39,640 nt of DNA from Rhodobiaceae bacterium (lineage in GTDB: Bacteria; Pseudomonadota; Alphaproteobacteria; RS24). Positions 26,302 to 35,648 of the stretch are shown here, piece after piece; position 1 is the first letter of the stretch, and the number at the start of each line of letters is the position of its first letter. The translations under genes and the position numbers were made by a program. The stretch is from the NCBI GenBank assembly GCA_018673175.1, contig JABHDF010000003.1:1-39640 (forward strand), in the 5' to 3' direction. The notes below the pieces were generated by a model that did no database searches, was not told the origin of the DNA, and was given only the letters and a program-made list of their open reading frames with translations.

Positions 26302-27429
26302 GAACCGCAAAACCCCATAAAGCGAACCCCGCTATATGATTTGCACCTCGAATTGGGGGGCAAAATTGTGCCTTTTGCTGGCTATGAAATGCCAGTGCAA
26401 TATCCCCTCGGCGTGATGGGCGAGCATTTGCATACGCGCGCCAAAGCCGGTCTGTTCGATGTGTCGCATATGGGCCAAGCCAAATTAACGGCTGAGGGTA
26501 AGGACGCAGCAGCGGTCTTTGAAAGCCTTGTGCCAGGCGGCATTGAAACGCTGCAAGAAGGCCGCATGCGCTACACACAACTTACCAACGAAACGGGCGG
26601 CATCCGCGATGACCTGATGGCCACGCGCTTTGGCGACACGCTTTGGTTGGTGGTCAATGCAGCCTGCAAAGAAGATGACTTTGCCCATATTTCCAGCGCC
26701 CTCGAAGGCCAGGCCGCACTCGAGATTGCCGATCGCGCGCTTTTGGCCTTGCAAGGCCCTGCGGCGGGCGAGGTTCTGGCGCAGCTCATGCCAGCGTCGA
26801 CAGATTTGGTTTTCATGCAAGCGGCATGGGCCAACTGGTCCTTGCCAGACAGCGGGCAAAGCGTCGATGTTTTAATCTCGCGCTGCGGCTATACGGGCGA
26901 GGATGGTTTTGAGCTATCCATTGCACCCGAACATGCAGATATACTGGCACGCACCTTGTTGGCGCACGCCGATGTCGAGCCTATCGGTTTGGGCGCGCGC
27001 GATAGTCTGCGCCTGGAGGCGGGGCTTTGTCTTTACGGTCACGACATCGATTTGACCACCAGTCCTGCCGAGGCCGATTTATTATGGTCGGTGCCCAAGC
27101 GGCGTCGTGCGCAAGCCAATTTCCCGGGCGCCGAGACCTTGAACCAACATATTGAAAACGGTGTGACCAAAAAACGCGTTGGCATTTTGCCCGAAGGGCG
27201 CGCCCCCGCGCGCGAGGGCACCCAGATTGAAAGCCTAGATGGCGAGCCTTTGGGCCAGATCACCAGCGGCGGCTTTGGCCCCACTTTGGGGGGGCCGCTA
27301 GCGATGGGTTATGTACCTGCCGCCTTCAGTCTTCCCGACACACAAATCCACCTAATTGTCCGCGGCAAAGCTTTGCCGGCGCGTGTCGCCGCCATGCCAT
27401 TTGTGCCGCAAAATTATCGAAAAGGGTAA
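26299..27429 (+). CDS. gcvT: glycine cleavage system T protein (aminomethyltransferase)
   Basis: GcvT transfers the methylene group from the lipoyl arm of GcvH to tetrahydrofolate and releases ammonia. From a TTG start at 26299 the product is 376 residues. A longer open frame starts inside the riboswitch at 26215 and is not a real start. GGAG at 26285-26288 is the likely ribosome-binding site. Motifs are TPLYDLHLELGGKIVPFAGYEMPVQY (about 10-35), GLFDVSHMGQ, GYTGEDGFEL, LRLEAGLCLYG and FVPQNYRKG. It is 3 bases from gcvH and heads the operon. The TTG start is probable but unproven. Confidence 0.92.
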   Translation: MEPQNPIKRTPLYDLHLELGGKIVPFAGYEMPVQYPLGVMGEHLHTRAKAGLFDVSHMGQAKLTAEGKDAAAVFESLVPGGIETLQEGRMRYTQLTNETGGIRDDLMATRFGDTLWLVVNAACKEDDFAHISSALEGQAALEIADRALLALQGPAAGEVLAQLMPASTDLVFMQAAWANWSLPDSGQSVDVLISRCGYTGEDGFELSIAPEHADILARTLLAHADVEPIGLGARDSLRLEAGLCLYGHDIDLTTSPAEADLLWSVPKRRRAQANFPGAETLNQHIENGVTKKRVGILPEGRAPAREGTQIESLDGEPLGQITSGGFGPTLGGPLAMGYVPAAFSLPDTQIHLIVRGKALPARVAAMPFVPQNYRKG

Positions 27430-27432
27430 ATC

Positions 27433-27807
27433 ATGAGCAAGAAATACACCAAAGACCACGAATGGGTGCAACTCGATGGCGATGTCGCCACCGTTGGCAT
27501 TACCGATTATGCGCAGAGCCAATTGGGCGATGTGGTTTTCGTCGAAGTTCCAGAAGCCGGTCGCCAAGTCGGCCAAGGCGATGATGCCGCCGTGGTGGAA
27601 AGCGTAAAAGCCGCCTCGGAAGTTTACGCGCCGCTGTCTGGCGAAATTGTCGAAGGCAATGGCGCGCTGGAAGACAACCCCGCCATGGTCAATGAAGACG
27701 CCGACAACCAAGGCTGGTTCTTCAAATTGAAATTGGCCGACACCAGCGAATTAGATGGGCTGATGGATGAAGCCGCCTATGCAGACTTTGTGAAGGAACT
27801 CGACTGA
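27433..27807 (+). CDS. gcvH: glycine cleavage system H protein
   Basis: GcvH carries the aminomethyl group on a lipoyl lysine between the P, T and L proteins. The 124-residue protein has the lipoylation site in [14 protein letters not shown] (K59), with the [18 protein letters not shown]-terminal strand pattern and GWFFKLK near the C-terminus. It is flanked by gcvT and gcvPA; its stop codon overlaps the gcvPA start by one base (TGATG). No lpd (L protein) gene is in this window. Confidence 0.97.
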   Translation: MSKKYTKDHEWVQLDGDVATVGITDYAQSQLGDVVFVEVPEAGRQVGQGDDAAVVESVKAASEVYAPLSGEIVEGNGALEDNPAMVNEDADNQGWFFKLKLADTSELDGLMDEAAYADFVKELD

Positions 27808-29162
27808 TGCGTTATTTGCCGCTTACCGATACCGACCGTCAAACCATGCTGGGCCAAATTGGTGTCGGCTCGGTGGATGATTTATTTGTTGATGTGCCCG
27901 CCTCAGCGCAGCGCGAGGGCACGGTAGATTTGCCGCGCCACCTCGGTGAAATGCAAGTCGAACGACAGCTCTCGGCTATGGCCGCAAAAAATATGACGGC
28001 CAGCTCCGTGCCGTTCTTTTGTGGCGCGGGGGCTTATAAGCACCATGTACCGGCCACGGTCGACCACATTATTCAGCGCTCGGAATTTCTAACCAGCTAT
28101 ACGCCGTATCAGCCAGAGATTACCCAAGGCACGCTGCAATATTTGTTTGAGTTTCAAACCCAAGTCAGCGAATTAACCGGCATGCCGGTGGCCAACGCCA
28201 GCATGTATGACGGCTCCACCGCAACCGCAGAAGCCGTGTTGATGGCGCATCGGGTGACGCGAAAAAGCCGCGCTGTTTTATCGGCGCGCTTGCATCCCCA
28301 TTATACGGCTGTGGTCGAAAACCTATCTGAAATGGGTGGTTTTGCCGTAGCGCAAAACCCGGTCGGTGACGCAAGCCAAGTCAGCGAAGCGGAAGACTTG
28401 CTGGCGCTCATGGATGACGACACAAGCTGTGTGGTCATTCAAAACCCAGATTTCTTCGGCAATGTATCTGATTTTTCTGCGCTGGCAGCGGCCGTGCAAG
28501 AAAAAGGCTGCTTGCTTATTGCGGTCGTACCAGAAATTGTCTCGCTGGGATTGCTCAAGCGCCCGGGCGATATGGGCGCCGATATTGTCACGGGCGAAGG
28601 CCAGTCGATCGGCAATGGGCTTAATTTTGGTGGGCCCTATGTTGGTCTGTTTGCGGCCAAGCAAAAACATATTCGCCAAATGCCAGGTCGGCTGTGTGGC
28701 GAGACCGTGGATGCCGATGGCCAGCGTGGTTTTGTGCTGACGCTCTCTACCCGCGAGCAACATATTCGGCGCGATAAAGCGACATCGAATATTTGCACCA
28801 ATTCGGGTCTGTGCTCGCTGGCTTTCACCGCGCATATGACCCTGTTGGGTGGCAAAGGCTTGCGCCATTTGGCGCAGCTCAACCATGCCCATGCCGTGCA
28901 ATTATCGCAAAGCCTGAGCGCCATAGAAGGGGTGGAATTATTAACCCCAGCCTTCTTCAACGAGTTCTCCCTTCGGGTGCCAAAATCGGCCGCCAGCGTG
29001 GTAGAAGCGCTGGCCGAAAAAGGCGTCTTGGGCGGTGTGCCCGTGTCGCGTCTGTCGCCGGAGGCGGGGCTCGAGGATGTTTTGGTGGTGGCAGCCACCG
29101 AAGCCAACACACAAGAAGATATTGCCGCCTATGCAGCGGCCCTGAAAGAGGTGCTGGCATGA
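27807..29162 (+). CDS. gcvPA: glycine dehydrogenase (decarboxylating) subunit 1
   Basis: The N-terminal half of the split P protein, which decarboxylates glycine with PLP and loads GcvH. The 451-residue chain has [14 protein letters not shown] at the start, [48 protein letters not shown] in the region of about 70-120, [18 protein letters not shown] and [16 protein letters not shown]. It starts one base inside gcvH and ends overlapping gcvPB (ATGA). The split form is common in bacteria; E. coli has a fused gcvP. Confidence 0.97.
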   Translation: MRYLPLTDTDRQTMLGQIGVGSVDDLFVDVPASAQREGTVDLPRHLGEMQVERQLSAMAAKNMTASSVPFFCGAGAYKHHVPATVDHIIQRSEFLTSYTPYQPEITQGTLQYLFEFQTQVSELTGMPVANASMYDGSTATAEAVLMAHRVTRKSRAVLSARLHPHYTAVVENLSEMGGFAVAQNPVGDASQVSEAEDLLALMDDDTSCVVIQNPDFFGNVSDFSALAAAVQEKGCLLIAVVPEIVSLGLLKRPGDMGADIVTGEGQSIGNGLNFGGPYVGLFAAKQKHIRQMPGRLCGETVDADGQRGFVLTLSTREQHIRRDKATSNICTNSGLCSLAFTAHMTLLGGKGLRHLAQLNHAHAVQLSQSLSAIEGVELLTPAFFNEFSLRVPKSAASVVEALAEKGVLGGVPVSRLSPEAGLEDVLVVAATEANTQEDIAAYAAALKEVLA

Positions 29163-30703
29163 GCGAGAAACAAACCTTTAGTGGCAATCGCGGTTTGCAA
29201 TTAGAAGAGCCGTTGATTTTTGAAATTGGCTCGTATCAAAATTGTGGCGTCGACCTCGACGAGGTACCCGACGTGGCCTCGCGGCTAGGCGATTGTGCGG
29301 CGGCTGGAGACGTCGACCTGCCCGGTCTGTCGGAGCCCGAAGCGATGCGCCATTTTGTGCGTCTCAGCCAAAAAAACCATGCCATTGATGCAGGCCTCTA
29401 TCCGCTCGGCTCTTGCACGATGAAGCATAATCCGCGCCTCAATGAAAAAATGGCGCGCTTGCCAGGCTTTAGCGATATTCATCCGTTGCAACCCCAAGCC
29501 ACCGTGCAAGGCGCCTTGGAACTGATGGATGATTTGGCGCATTGGCTCAAAACCCTAACCGGTTTGCCGGCCGTGGCTTTGTCTCCCAAAGCGGGCGCGC
29601 ATGGCGAGCTGTGCGGCATGATGGCTATTCGCGCCGCCATTGAAGCCAAGGGCGAATTGGCGACGCGCAATCGCGTGCTGGTTCCAGAATCGGCGCATGG
29701 CACCAATCCTGCCACGGCAGCGCTTCTGGGCTTTAAAGTCGATGGCATTCCCGCCAACGCCGAAGGCCGTGTGGACTTGGCCGCTTTTAAAGAAAAGCTG
29801 GGCGACGATGTGGCCGCGATTATGCTGACCAATCCAAACACTTGCGGGTTGTTCGAGCGCGACATTATTGAGATTGCCGACGCGCTGCATGACGTGGGCG
29901 GCTATTTCTATTGCGATGGTGCTAATTTCAACGCCATTGTCGGGCGCGTGCGTCCGGGCGACTTGGGCGTCGATGCGATGCATATCAATTTGCACAAAAC
30001 TTTCTCGACCCCGCATGGCGGTGGCGGCCCTGGTTCCGGCCCCACGGTTTTATCGGATCGTTTGGCCGCTTTTGCGCCTCTGCCTTTTGTGGTGTCGGGC
30101 GACGATGGCTTTTCTTTGGTCGAGACGATGGTCGATGCGAGATTGGGTGCGGATGAAAACCCGTTCGGCCGTATGGTCGCCTTCCATGGCCAAATGGGCA
30201 TGTATGTGCGGGCGCTGTCTTATATGATGAGCCATGGCGCCGATGGTCTGCGCCAAGTGGCGGAAGATGCGGTGTTGAATGCCAATTACATTTTGGCCAG
30301 CCTGCGCGATGTGATGACCGCGCCGTTTGATAATGGCCCCAAAGCGCCATGCATGCATGAGGCCTTATTCGACGATAGTTTCTTGAAAGACACAGGCCTC
30401 GATACGCTAGATTTTGCCAAAGCGATGATCGACGAGGGCTATCACCCGATGACCATGTATTTCCCCTTGGTGGTGCATGGCGCGATGCTGATTGAACCGA
30501 CCGAGACCGAGAGCAAAGCCTCGTTGGATTTGTTTATCGCAACGATGCGCGATTTGGTCAAAGGCGCGAAAGAAGGCGATATGGCGCGGTTTAAAAACGC
30601 TCCTGAATTGGCGCCACGGCGTCGGTTGGATGAGACGCAAGCGGCGCGCAATCCGATTTTGCGCTGGCAAGAGCGCGAGCCAGAAGCGCAAGCGGCTGAG
30701 TAA
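29159..30703 (+). CDS. gcvPB: glycine dehydrogenase (decarboxylating) subunit 2
   Basis: The C-terminal, PLP-binding half of the P protein. From ATG 29159 (four bases inside gcvPA) the product is 514 residues, typical for the subunit. PLP lysine K280 lies in [33 protein letters not shown] is present as [20 protein letters not shown] (about 77-96), and [13 protein letters not shown] follows at about 178. An open frame reaching back into gcvPA is not real. The stop overlaps rnhB by one base (TAATG). Confidence 0.97.
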   Translation: MSEKQTFSGNRGLQLEEPLIFEIGSYQNCGVDLDEVPDVASRLGDCAAAGDVDLPGLSEPEAMRHFVRLSQKNHAIDAGLYPLGSCTMKHNPRLNEKMARLPGFSDIHPLQPQATVQGALELMDDLAHWLKTLTGLPAVALSPKAGAHGELCGMMAIRAAIEAKGELATRNRVLVPESAHGTNPATAALLGFKVDGIPANAEGRVDLAAFKEKLGDDVAAIMLTNPNTCGLFERDIIEIADALHDVGGYFYCDGANFNAIVGRVRPGDLGVDAMHINLHKTFSTPHGGGGPGSGPTVLSDRLAAFAPLPFVVSGDDGFSLVETMVDARLGADENPFGRMVAFHGQMGMYVRALSYMMSHGADGLRQVAEDAVLNANYILASLRDVMTAPFDNGPKAPCMHEALFDDSFLKDTGLDTLDFAKAMIDEGYHPMTMYFPLVVHGAMLIEPTETESKASLDLFIATMRDLVKGAKEGDMARFKNAPELAPRRRLDETQAARNPILRWQEREPEAQAAE

Positions 30704-31329
30704 TGGCACAAATCGAAGATTGGCAGCTGGAGCGCGAAAGCGGCTGGCCCGATCGTCTGGTCTTCGGTGTCGATGAGGCAGGGCGCGGCCCTTGGGCCGG
30801 CCCCGTCACGGCGGCCGCGATTTGCTTGCCAGAAGATTTCGACTTGCCCGTCGACGACAGCAAAAAGCTAACGGCAAAAAAGCGCGATGCGCTGTTTGAG
30901 CAGCTCATTCTCTGGCCACACGGCATTGGCGAAGCCAGTGTCCGCGAAATCGATGAAGTGAATATCTTGCAAGCCACTTATTTGGCCATGGCCCGCGCTG
31001 TGGAAGGTTTGGCGGCGCAAATCGGCGCGCCGCACCATGTATTGGTAGATGGCAATCGGTTGGGCAAATGGTCGTTTTCAGCCAGTGCGATTGTGGGTGG
31101 CGATGGCCGCTCGCGCTCGATTGCTGCGGCTTCTATTCTGGCCAAAGTAACCCGAGACCGGCAAATGCAAGCGCTAGATGAGGCATTTCCGGGCTATGGC
31201 TGGGCGTCGAACAAGGGCTATGGCGCCAAAGCCCATAGTTTGGGGCTGGAAAAGCTCGGCGTGACCCCCCATCACCGACGCTCTTATGCCCCCATTGCCA
31301 AGATATTGGCGGCACAAACCCCGAACTAA
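30703..31329 (+). CDS. rnhB: ribonuclease HII
   Basis: RNase HII removes ribonucleotides embedded in DNA and RNA primers. The 208-residue protein has DEAGRGPWAGPV (D24, E25), DSKKLTAKKRD, VDGN and AAASILAKVTRDRQM, covering the catalytic DEDD residues. The ATG overlaps the gcvPB stop by one base, so translation is coupled and the gene appears to lie inside the glycine-riboswitch operon. It has no terminator of its own that I can see. rnhB next to ccrM is a common alphaproteobacterial arrangement. Confidence 0.95.
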   Translation: MAQIEDWQLERESGWPDRLVFGVDEAGRGPWAGPVTAAAICLPEDFDLPVDDSKKLTAKKRDALFEQLILWPHGIGEASVREIDEVNILQATYLAMARAVEGLAAQIGAPHHVLVDGNRLGKWSFSASAIVGGDGRSRSIAAASILAKVTRDRQMQALDEAFPGYGWASNKGYGAKAHSLGLEKLGVTPHHRRSYAPIAKILAAQTPN

Positions 31330-31345
31330 CACTACATGTAGCGTT
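31328..31345. repeat. 18-bp near-perfect palindrome at the rnhB stop
   Basis: Positions 31328-31345 form an 18-bp inverted repeat with one mismatched pair, centred on the perfect 10-bp CTACATGTAG (31332-31341). It overlaps the last bases of rnhB and lies ahead of the ccrM control region. No T-run follows, so it may be an operator rather than a terminator. Confidence 0.6.
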
Positions 31346-31357
31346 TGTGGGCAGCTC

Positions 31358-31366
31358 TGTGGATAA
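31358..31366 (-). promoter_or_regulatory. perfect DnaA box upstream of ccrM
   Basis: TGTGGATAA on the plus strand is TTATCCACA on the minus strand, the consensus DnaA box, about 73 bases upstream of the ccrM start. A one-mismatch version occurs inside coxA (TTATCCACC), but this is the only perfect one I found. DnaA would be a plausible regulator of a replication-linked gene. Confidence 0.6.
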
Positions 31367-31378
31367 AGTGAAATTTAA

Positions 31379-32557
<1,179 letters not shown>

Positions 32558-32565
32558 GTCGCATA

Positions 32566-32612
32566 AAAATGCCGACCGCTTCGCGCAAACGAGAAGGGCC
32601 GGCATAATTTTT
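32566..32612 (+). terminator. ccrM terminator
   Basis: ATGCCG (32569-32574) pairs with CGGCAT (32600-32605), with an inner CTTC/GAAG stem, and is followed by AATTTTT. It ends the ccrM unit just before the convergent stop of the next gene. Confidence 0.75.
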
Positions 32613-32627
32613 GCAAGTTTTCGGTGT

Positions 32628-33038
32628 TTAGTAGCCGGCTTGTTGGTCAGCTAGTTTGTCCGAATAGAAATCAACCTTGCGTGTGAACATATCATTGCCT
32701 GGGTGCATTTCCAGCAGGCGCTCATATTTCATTTTATTTGTGGCGAACTCGCTAACTGGGATGGTTCTTAATTCCGCCAGTAGTTTGCGAGTTTCTTGGT
32801 CTTTGCTCATTTGAACATCGGCCATGTCGTCCATCATGCTTTCAGACATATCGTCAGACATATCGGAAGACATGTCATCGTCCATGTCGTCGTTCATGTC
32901 GTTCATCATGTCATCTGTACTCATAGAAGAGTTCATAGTGTCCGAGCTTGAGGTGGTTTCATCATCGTTTGAAAAGACATTTATGAGAGCATAAATGCCG
33001 AGCAGAACAACAATGATAATAGCGAAACGTTTGGTCAT
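32628..33038 (-). CDS. membrane-anchored Met/Asp-repeat protein of unknown function
   Basis: A 136-residue protein with an N-terminal membrane helix (about 5-22), a low-complexity region (about 24-78) and a charged C-terminal helical part (about 79-130). In the repeat Met falls at 44, 48, 52, 56, 60, 64, 68 and 72, exactly every fourth residue, with Asp/Ser/Asn between. The C-terminal part (KMKYERLLEMHPGNDMFTRKVDFY) resembles a short Y..L...P.N..Y..K motif seen at the end of various uncharacterised bacterial proteins. The Met/Asp region could bind metal, or be an acidic linker. The DNA just upstream is very T/A-rich. I do not know a function. Confidence 0.7.
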   Translation of the reverse strand: MTKRFAIIIVVLLGIYALINVFSNDDETTSSSDTMNSSMSTDDMMNDMNDDMDDDMSSDMSDDMSESMMDDMADVQMSKDQETRKLLAELRTIPVSEFATNKMKYERLLEMHPGNDMFTRKVDFYSDKLADQQAGY

Positions 33039-33082
33039 ATTTTTATACCTTTTTTATTTTTTTTATCGTGTACTTGTGCAAG

Positions 33083-34207
33083 CTACTTGCCTGTTTCCTT
33101 GCGGTCAACTGATTTTAACAAAACGGCTTTCCATATTTTCGTCATAACGCTTGGCAAGGCTTCTCGCGCGAAGTCTTGCGGGGCCACCCACTGAAACCCT
33201 TGTGGCGCGCGAAATCCCTTGGGCGCGGTTTGCGCCCGAATAGAGAGGGTCAATTTAAAATGGGTGAACACATGCACCACCTCGCCCCTTAGCGGGGTCC
33301 ATTGGTCCTGCGCGTCGGCGGGCAATAGCTCTGGCAGTCGGCTTTCATTGGGCGCATCCCAGCCCTTGGAGGGGAAAACCAACATACCACCCAAAAGCCC
33401 TTTATCTGGGCGGCGCGCCATCAACACATGACCCTTGGCATTTTCCAGCCAAAAGACCACGCCTTGGCGCGCGGGCTTGGGTTTTTTTGGGGCGCGAATG
33501 GGCAGCGTTTCTTCGATGCCGGCCTGGCGCGCCAAACAAGGCTCACGCCAAGGGCAGAGCAAGCAATTGGGGCGTTTGGGCGTGCATAGAGTGGCGCCTA
33601 AATCCATCATAGCTTGGGCGAAATCGCCGGGTCTGTCTTTTGGCACTAATTTGGCATTGGCTTGTTTGACGTGCGCTTTCAAAGCCGGCATGGGGGTTTG
33701 CAATTTATACAGTCTGGAGAGAACCCGCTCGATGTTGCCATCGACGGGGGCGGCAGGCCGGTTAAACGCAATCGCCGCAATGGCTGCCGCCGTATAGGGG
33801 CCGATGCCAGGCAAGCTTAGCAAAGCGGCTTCGGTGTTTGGAAACACGCCGTCATAGTCGGCCACCAGAGTGCGCGCGCATTTTAATAAGTTGCGGGCGC
33901 GGCTGTAATAGCCCAAGCCCGCCCAAGCGGCCATCACTTGCGTATCGGGCGCGGCCGCCAAGGCTTGCACGTTTGGAAACAGGGTCAGAAATTTTTCATA
34001 ATAGGGCCGCACCGTCGTCACATTGGTCTGCTGCAACATAATTTCAGACAGCCAAATGCGATACGGGTCTGGCGTCACACCCGCTTTCGCCGCTTTGGGC
34101 AAAATGCGCCACGGCAAGTCGCGGGCATGCACGTCATACCACCTCAGCAAGGCGGTCGAGGGCCATTTCAATAAGTCAGAGGTTGGATGGTTCGCGGGCT
34201 CAGGCAT
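33083..34207 (-). CDS. mutY: adenine DNA glycosylase MutY
   Basis: MutY removes adenine paired with 8-oxoguanine. From ATG 34207 the protein has 374 residues. Catalytic Glu is in LSEIMLQQ (E55), the helix-hairpin-helix is LPGIGPYTAAAI with VDGNIERV (D156), and the [4Fe-4S] cluster is C208-x6-C215-x2-C218-x5-C224. A C-terminal NUDIX-like domain (about 245-365) recognises 8-oxoG. The open frame reaches 34348, but that would cover the divergent gene; 34207 gives the usual start. Confidence 0.96.
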   Translation of the reverse strand: MPEPANHPTSDLLKWPSTALLRWYDVHARDLPWRILPKAAKAGVTPDPYRIWLSEIMLQQTNVTTVRPYYEKFLTLFPNVQALAAAPDTQVMAAWAGLGYYSRARNLLKCARTLVADYDGVFPNTEAALLSLPGIGPYTAAAIAAIAFNRPAAPVDGNIERVLSRLYKLQTPMPALKAHVKQANAKLVPKDRPGDFAQAMMDLGATLCTPKRPNCLLCPWREPCLARQAGIEETLPIRAPKKPKPARQGVVFWLENAKGHVLMARRPDKGLLGGMLVFPSKGWDAPNESRLPELLPADAQDQWTPLRGEVVHVFTHFKLTLSIRAQTAPKGFRAPQGFQWVAPQDFAREALPSVMTKIWKAVLLKSVDRKETGK

Positions 34208-34245
34208 CTGTGCTATGCTAAAGCAATTGAGAAGAGGAGCAAGCC

Positions 34246-34779
34246 ATCCCCAAGCCATTATCTTTTTTGCGCGATATCCCGCAGACCAAACCCGCAAGGG
34301 GCTATCAAGGCCGCGCGGTTGGCTCGGTATTGGGTCGCATCGTGGCACCGACGCTCAAGCGGCGTGGCTTTCGCGAAATTGATATTCTGGCGCATTGGCC
34401 AATGATCGTTGGTCCGCAATTGGCGGCTCTGTCTTGTCCGGAACGGATTTCTCGCAATGGCAGAGATACCGAACATGGCGCTTTGCTGACCGTAAAAGTC
34501 GAAGGCGCGATGGCCTTGGAAGTGCAGCATATGTCGCCGCTTATTCTGGAGCGGATCAATCAGCATTATGGTGCGGGCTCCATTGCGCGCTTGACGATCG
34601 TGCAAGGTCCTCTGCCGTTAGATTATTTAAAAGCCCAAGCGGCGCGCGAAACACCTTTGGCCGAGGCCGAGATTGAAGCGGTGCAAGCCAGTTTGGGCGA
34701 GTTTCACAATAGCCGTTTGAAGACCGCTTTAGCGCGCCTTGGCGCACGGGTGGCGCGGCGCAAACCGAAGGATGAATAG
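34246..34779 (+). CDS. DciA-like DUF721 protein; start uncertain (ATC 34246 or TTG 34267)
   Basis: A DUF721 protein of about 170-177 residues; the DciA members of this family load the replicative helicase DnaB. The domain covers the first half (GRAVGSVLGRIVAPTLKRRGF and HWPMIVGPQLAALSCPERI), followed by a strand-rich part ending in basic residues. The only normal start codon in frame after the stop at 34228-34230 is TTG 34267, which has only T-rich sequence before it. A strong ribosome-binding site, AGAGGAG (34233-34239), stands 6 bases before ATC at 34246, which would give the N-terminus (M)PKPLSFLRDIPQTK. I give the coordinates from ATC, but the start is open. Divergent from mutY. Confidence 0.75.
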   Translation: MPKPLSFLRDIPQTKPARGYQGRAVGSVLGRIVAPTLKRRGFREIDILAHWPMIVGPQLAALSCPERISRNGRDTEHGALLTVKVEGAMALEVQHMSPLILERINQHYGAGSIARLTIVQGPLPLDYLKAQAARETPLAEAEIEAVQASLGEFHNSRLKTALARLGARVARRKPKDE

Positions 34780-34848
34780 ACCTTGGGTTTGAAAAGCGGG
34801 AAATAGTTTTCCACAGGACACTTGGTGTGACCAAGAATGAAAGAACAA

Positions 34849-34890
34849 GAATCGCTCGGCTGGAATATAATCAAACCAGCTAATCGATTC
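34849..34890 (+). promoter_or_regulatory. dsbA-smc promoter with two GANTC sites
   Basis: A perfect TATAAT -10 box at 34866-34871 lies about 30 bases upstream of the dsbA start. The -35 region (34842-34848) matches poorly. GAATC (34849-34853) sits in the spacer and GATTC (34886-34890) just downstream of the expected start of transcription near 34878. The weak -35 suggests an activator. CcrM-dependent control is possible. Confidence 0.5.
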
Positions 34891-34900
34891 GGGGGTTTTC

Positions 34901-35614
34901 GTGTCTCAAACAAATAAAATCATTATTGCCATTGCCGCGCTTGCTGTTCTGGTTGGAGCGGGTGTGGTGTTCTCACGCGCCGATAGAAACACAGGCCCGG
35001 TGACCGAGCTTGTCGAAGACGGGGTCGTGTTGAACGAAACCGCTCAAGCCGTCGCTGCCGCTGCCAATAGCGGCAAAGGCGCGTTAGATACGCCAAACCC
35101 CTTAGGGGAAATTGTTCTGGGCAACCCAGATGCGCCGGTCACGATTGTTGAATATGCCTCGCTGACTTGCTCGCACTGTGGCCAGTTCCACCGCGAAACT
35201 CTGCCCAAGGTAAAAGCCGACTATATCGACAAGGGTTTGGTGAAAATTTATTTCCGTCCCTTCCCATTCGACCCTTATGCCACGGCCGGTGCCATGTTGG
35301 CGCAATGTGTGGCGCCGAAAGCGCGCGTGCATTTTTTAGATATTTTGTTCAAACGCCAAAACGCATGGCTGCAAAGCGAGAACGTCATGGAAGAATTGCA
35401 AAAGTTGGCACGCCAAGCTGGCTTGTCGGAAGCTGACTTTGTGGTTTGTTTGAAAGATGCCGATAAATTGGAAGGCATTCGTGTCATGCAGTCGGCCGCG
35501 GCCGAAGAATTGGGCGTTCGCTCTACCCCGACTTTCTTCATCAATGGAGAAAAAGTCGAGGGCAATCAGCCTTACGCCGAAATTGAGAAAACCATCAAAC
35601 GGGCGCTTCCATAA
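34901..35614 (+). CDS. DsbA-like thioredoxin-fold protein, membrane-anchored
   Basis: A 237-residue exported thioredoxin-fold protein with GTG start. An N-terminal membrane helix or signal (about 7-25) is followed by a linker (about 28-70) and a DsbA domain with the active site C90-S-H-C93 (LTCSHCGQFH) and cis-Pro in GVRSTPTFFIN. It resembles the DsbA family oxidases or isomerases that lie just upstream of smc in many alphaproteobacteria. It probably acts on disulfides in the periplasm. smc begins 35 bases downstream and is probably in the same unit. Confidence 0.92.
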   Translation: MSQTNKIIIAIAALAVLVGAGVVFSRADRNTGPVTELVEDGVVLNETAQAVAAAANSGKGALDTPNPLGEIVLGNPDAPVTIVEYASLTCSHCGQFHRETLPKVKADYIDKGLVKIYFRPFPFDPYATAGAMLAQCVAPKARVHFLDILFKRQNAWLQSENVMEELQKLARQAGLSEADFVVCLKDADKLEGIRVMQSAAAEELGVRSTPTFFINGEKVEGNQPYAEIEKTIKRALP

Positions 35615-35648
35615 CTTGGAGACGCTTGACTAGAGGAACCACCAGTCA

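Noticed and set aside
28793-29158. N-terminal extension of gcvPB
   Set aside because: The open frame overlaps the conserved C-terminal part of gcvPA; the ATGA junction at 29159 is the normal start.
32628-33038. Met/Asp repeat as a calcium-binding or ice-binding repeat protein
   Set aside because: No RTX nonapeptides, EF-hands or Thr ladders; only a 4-residue Met period.
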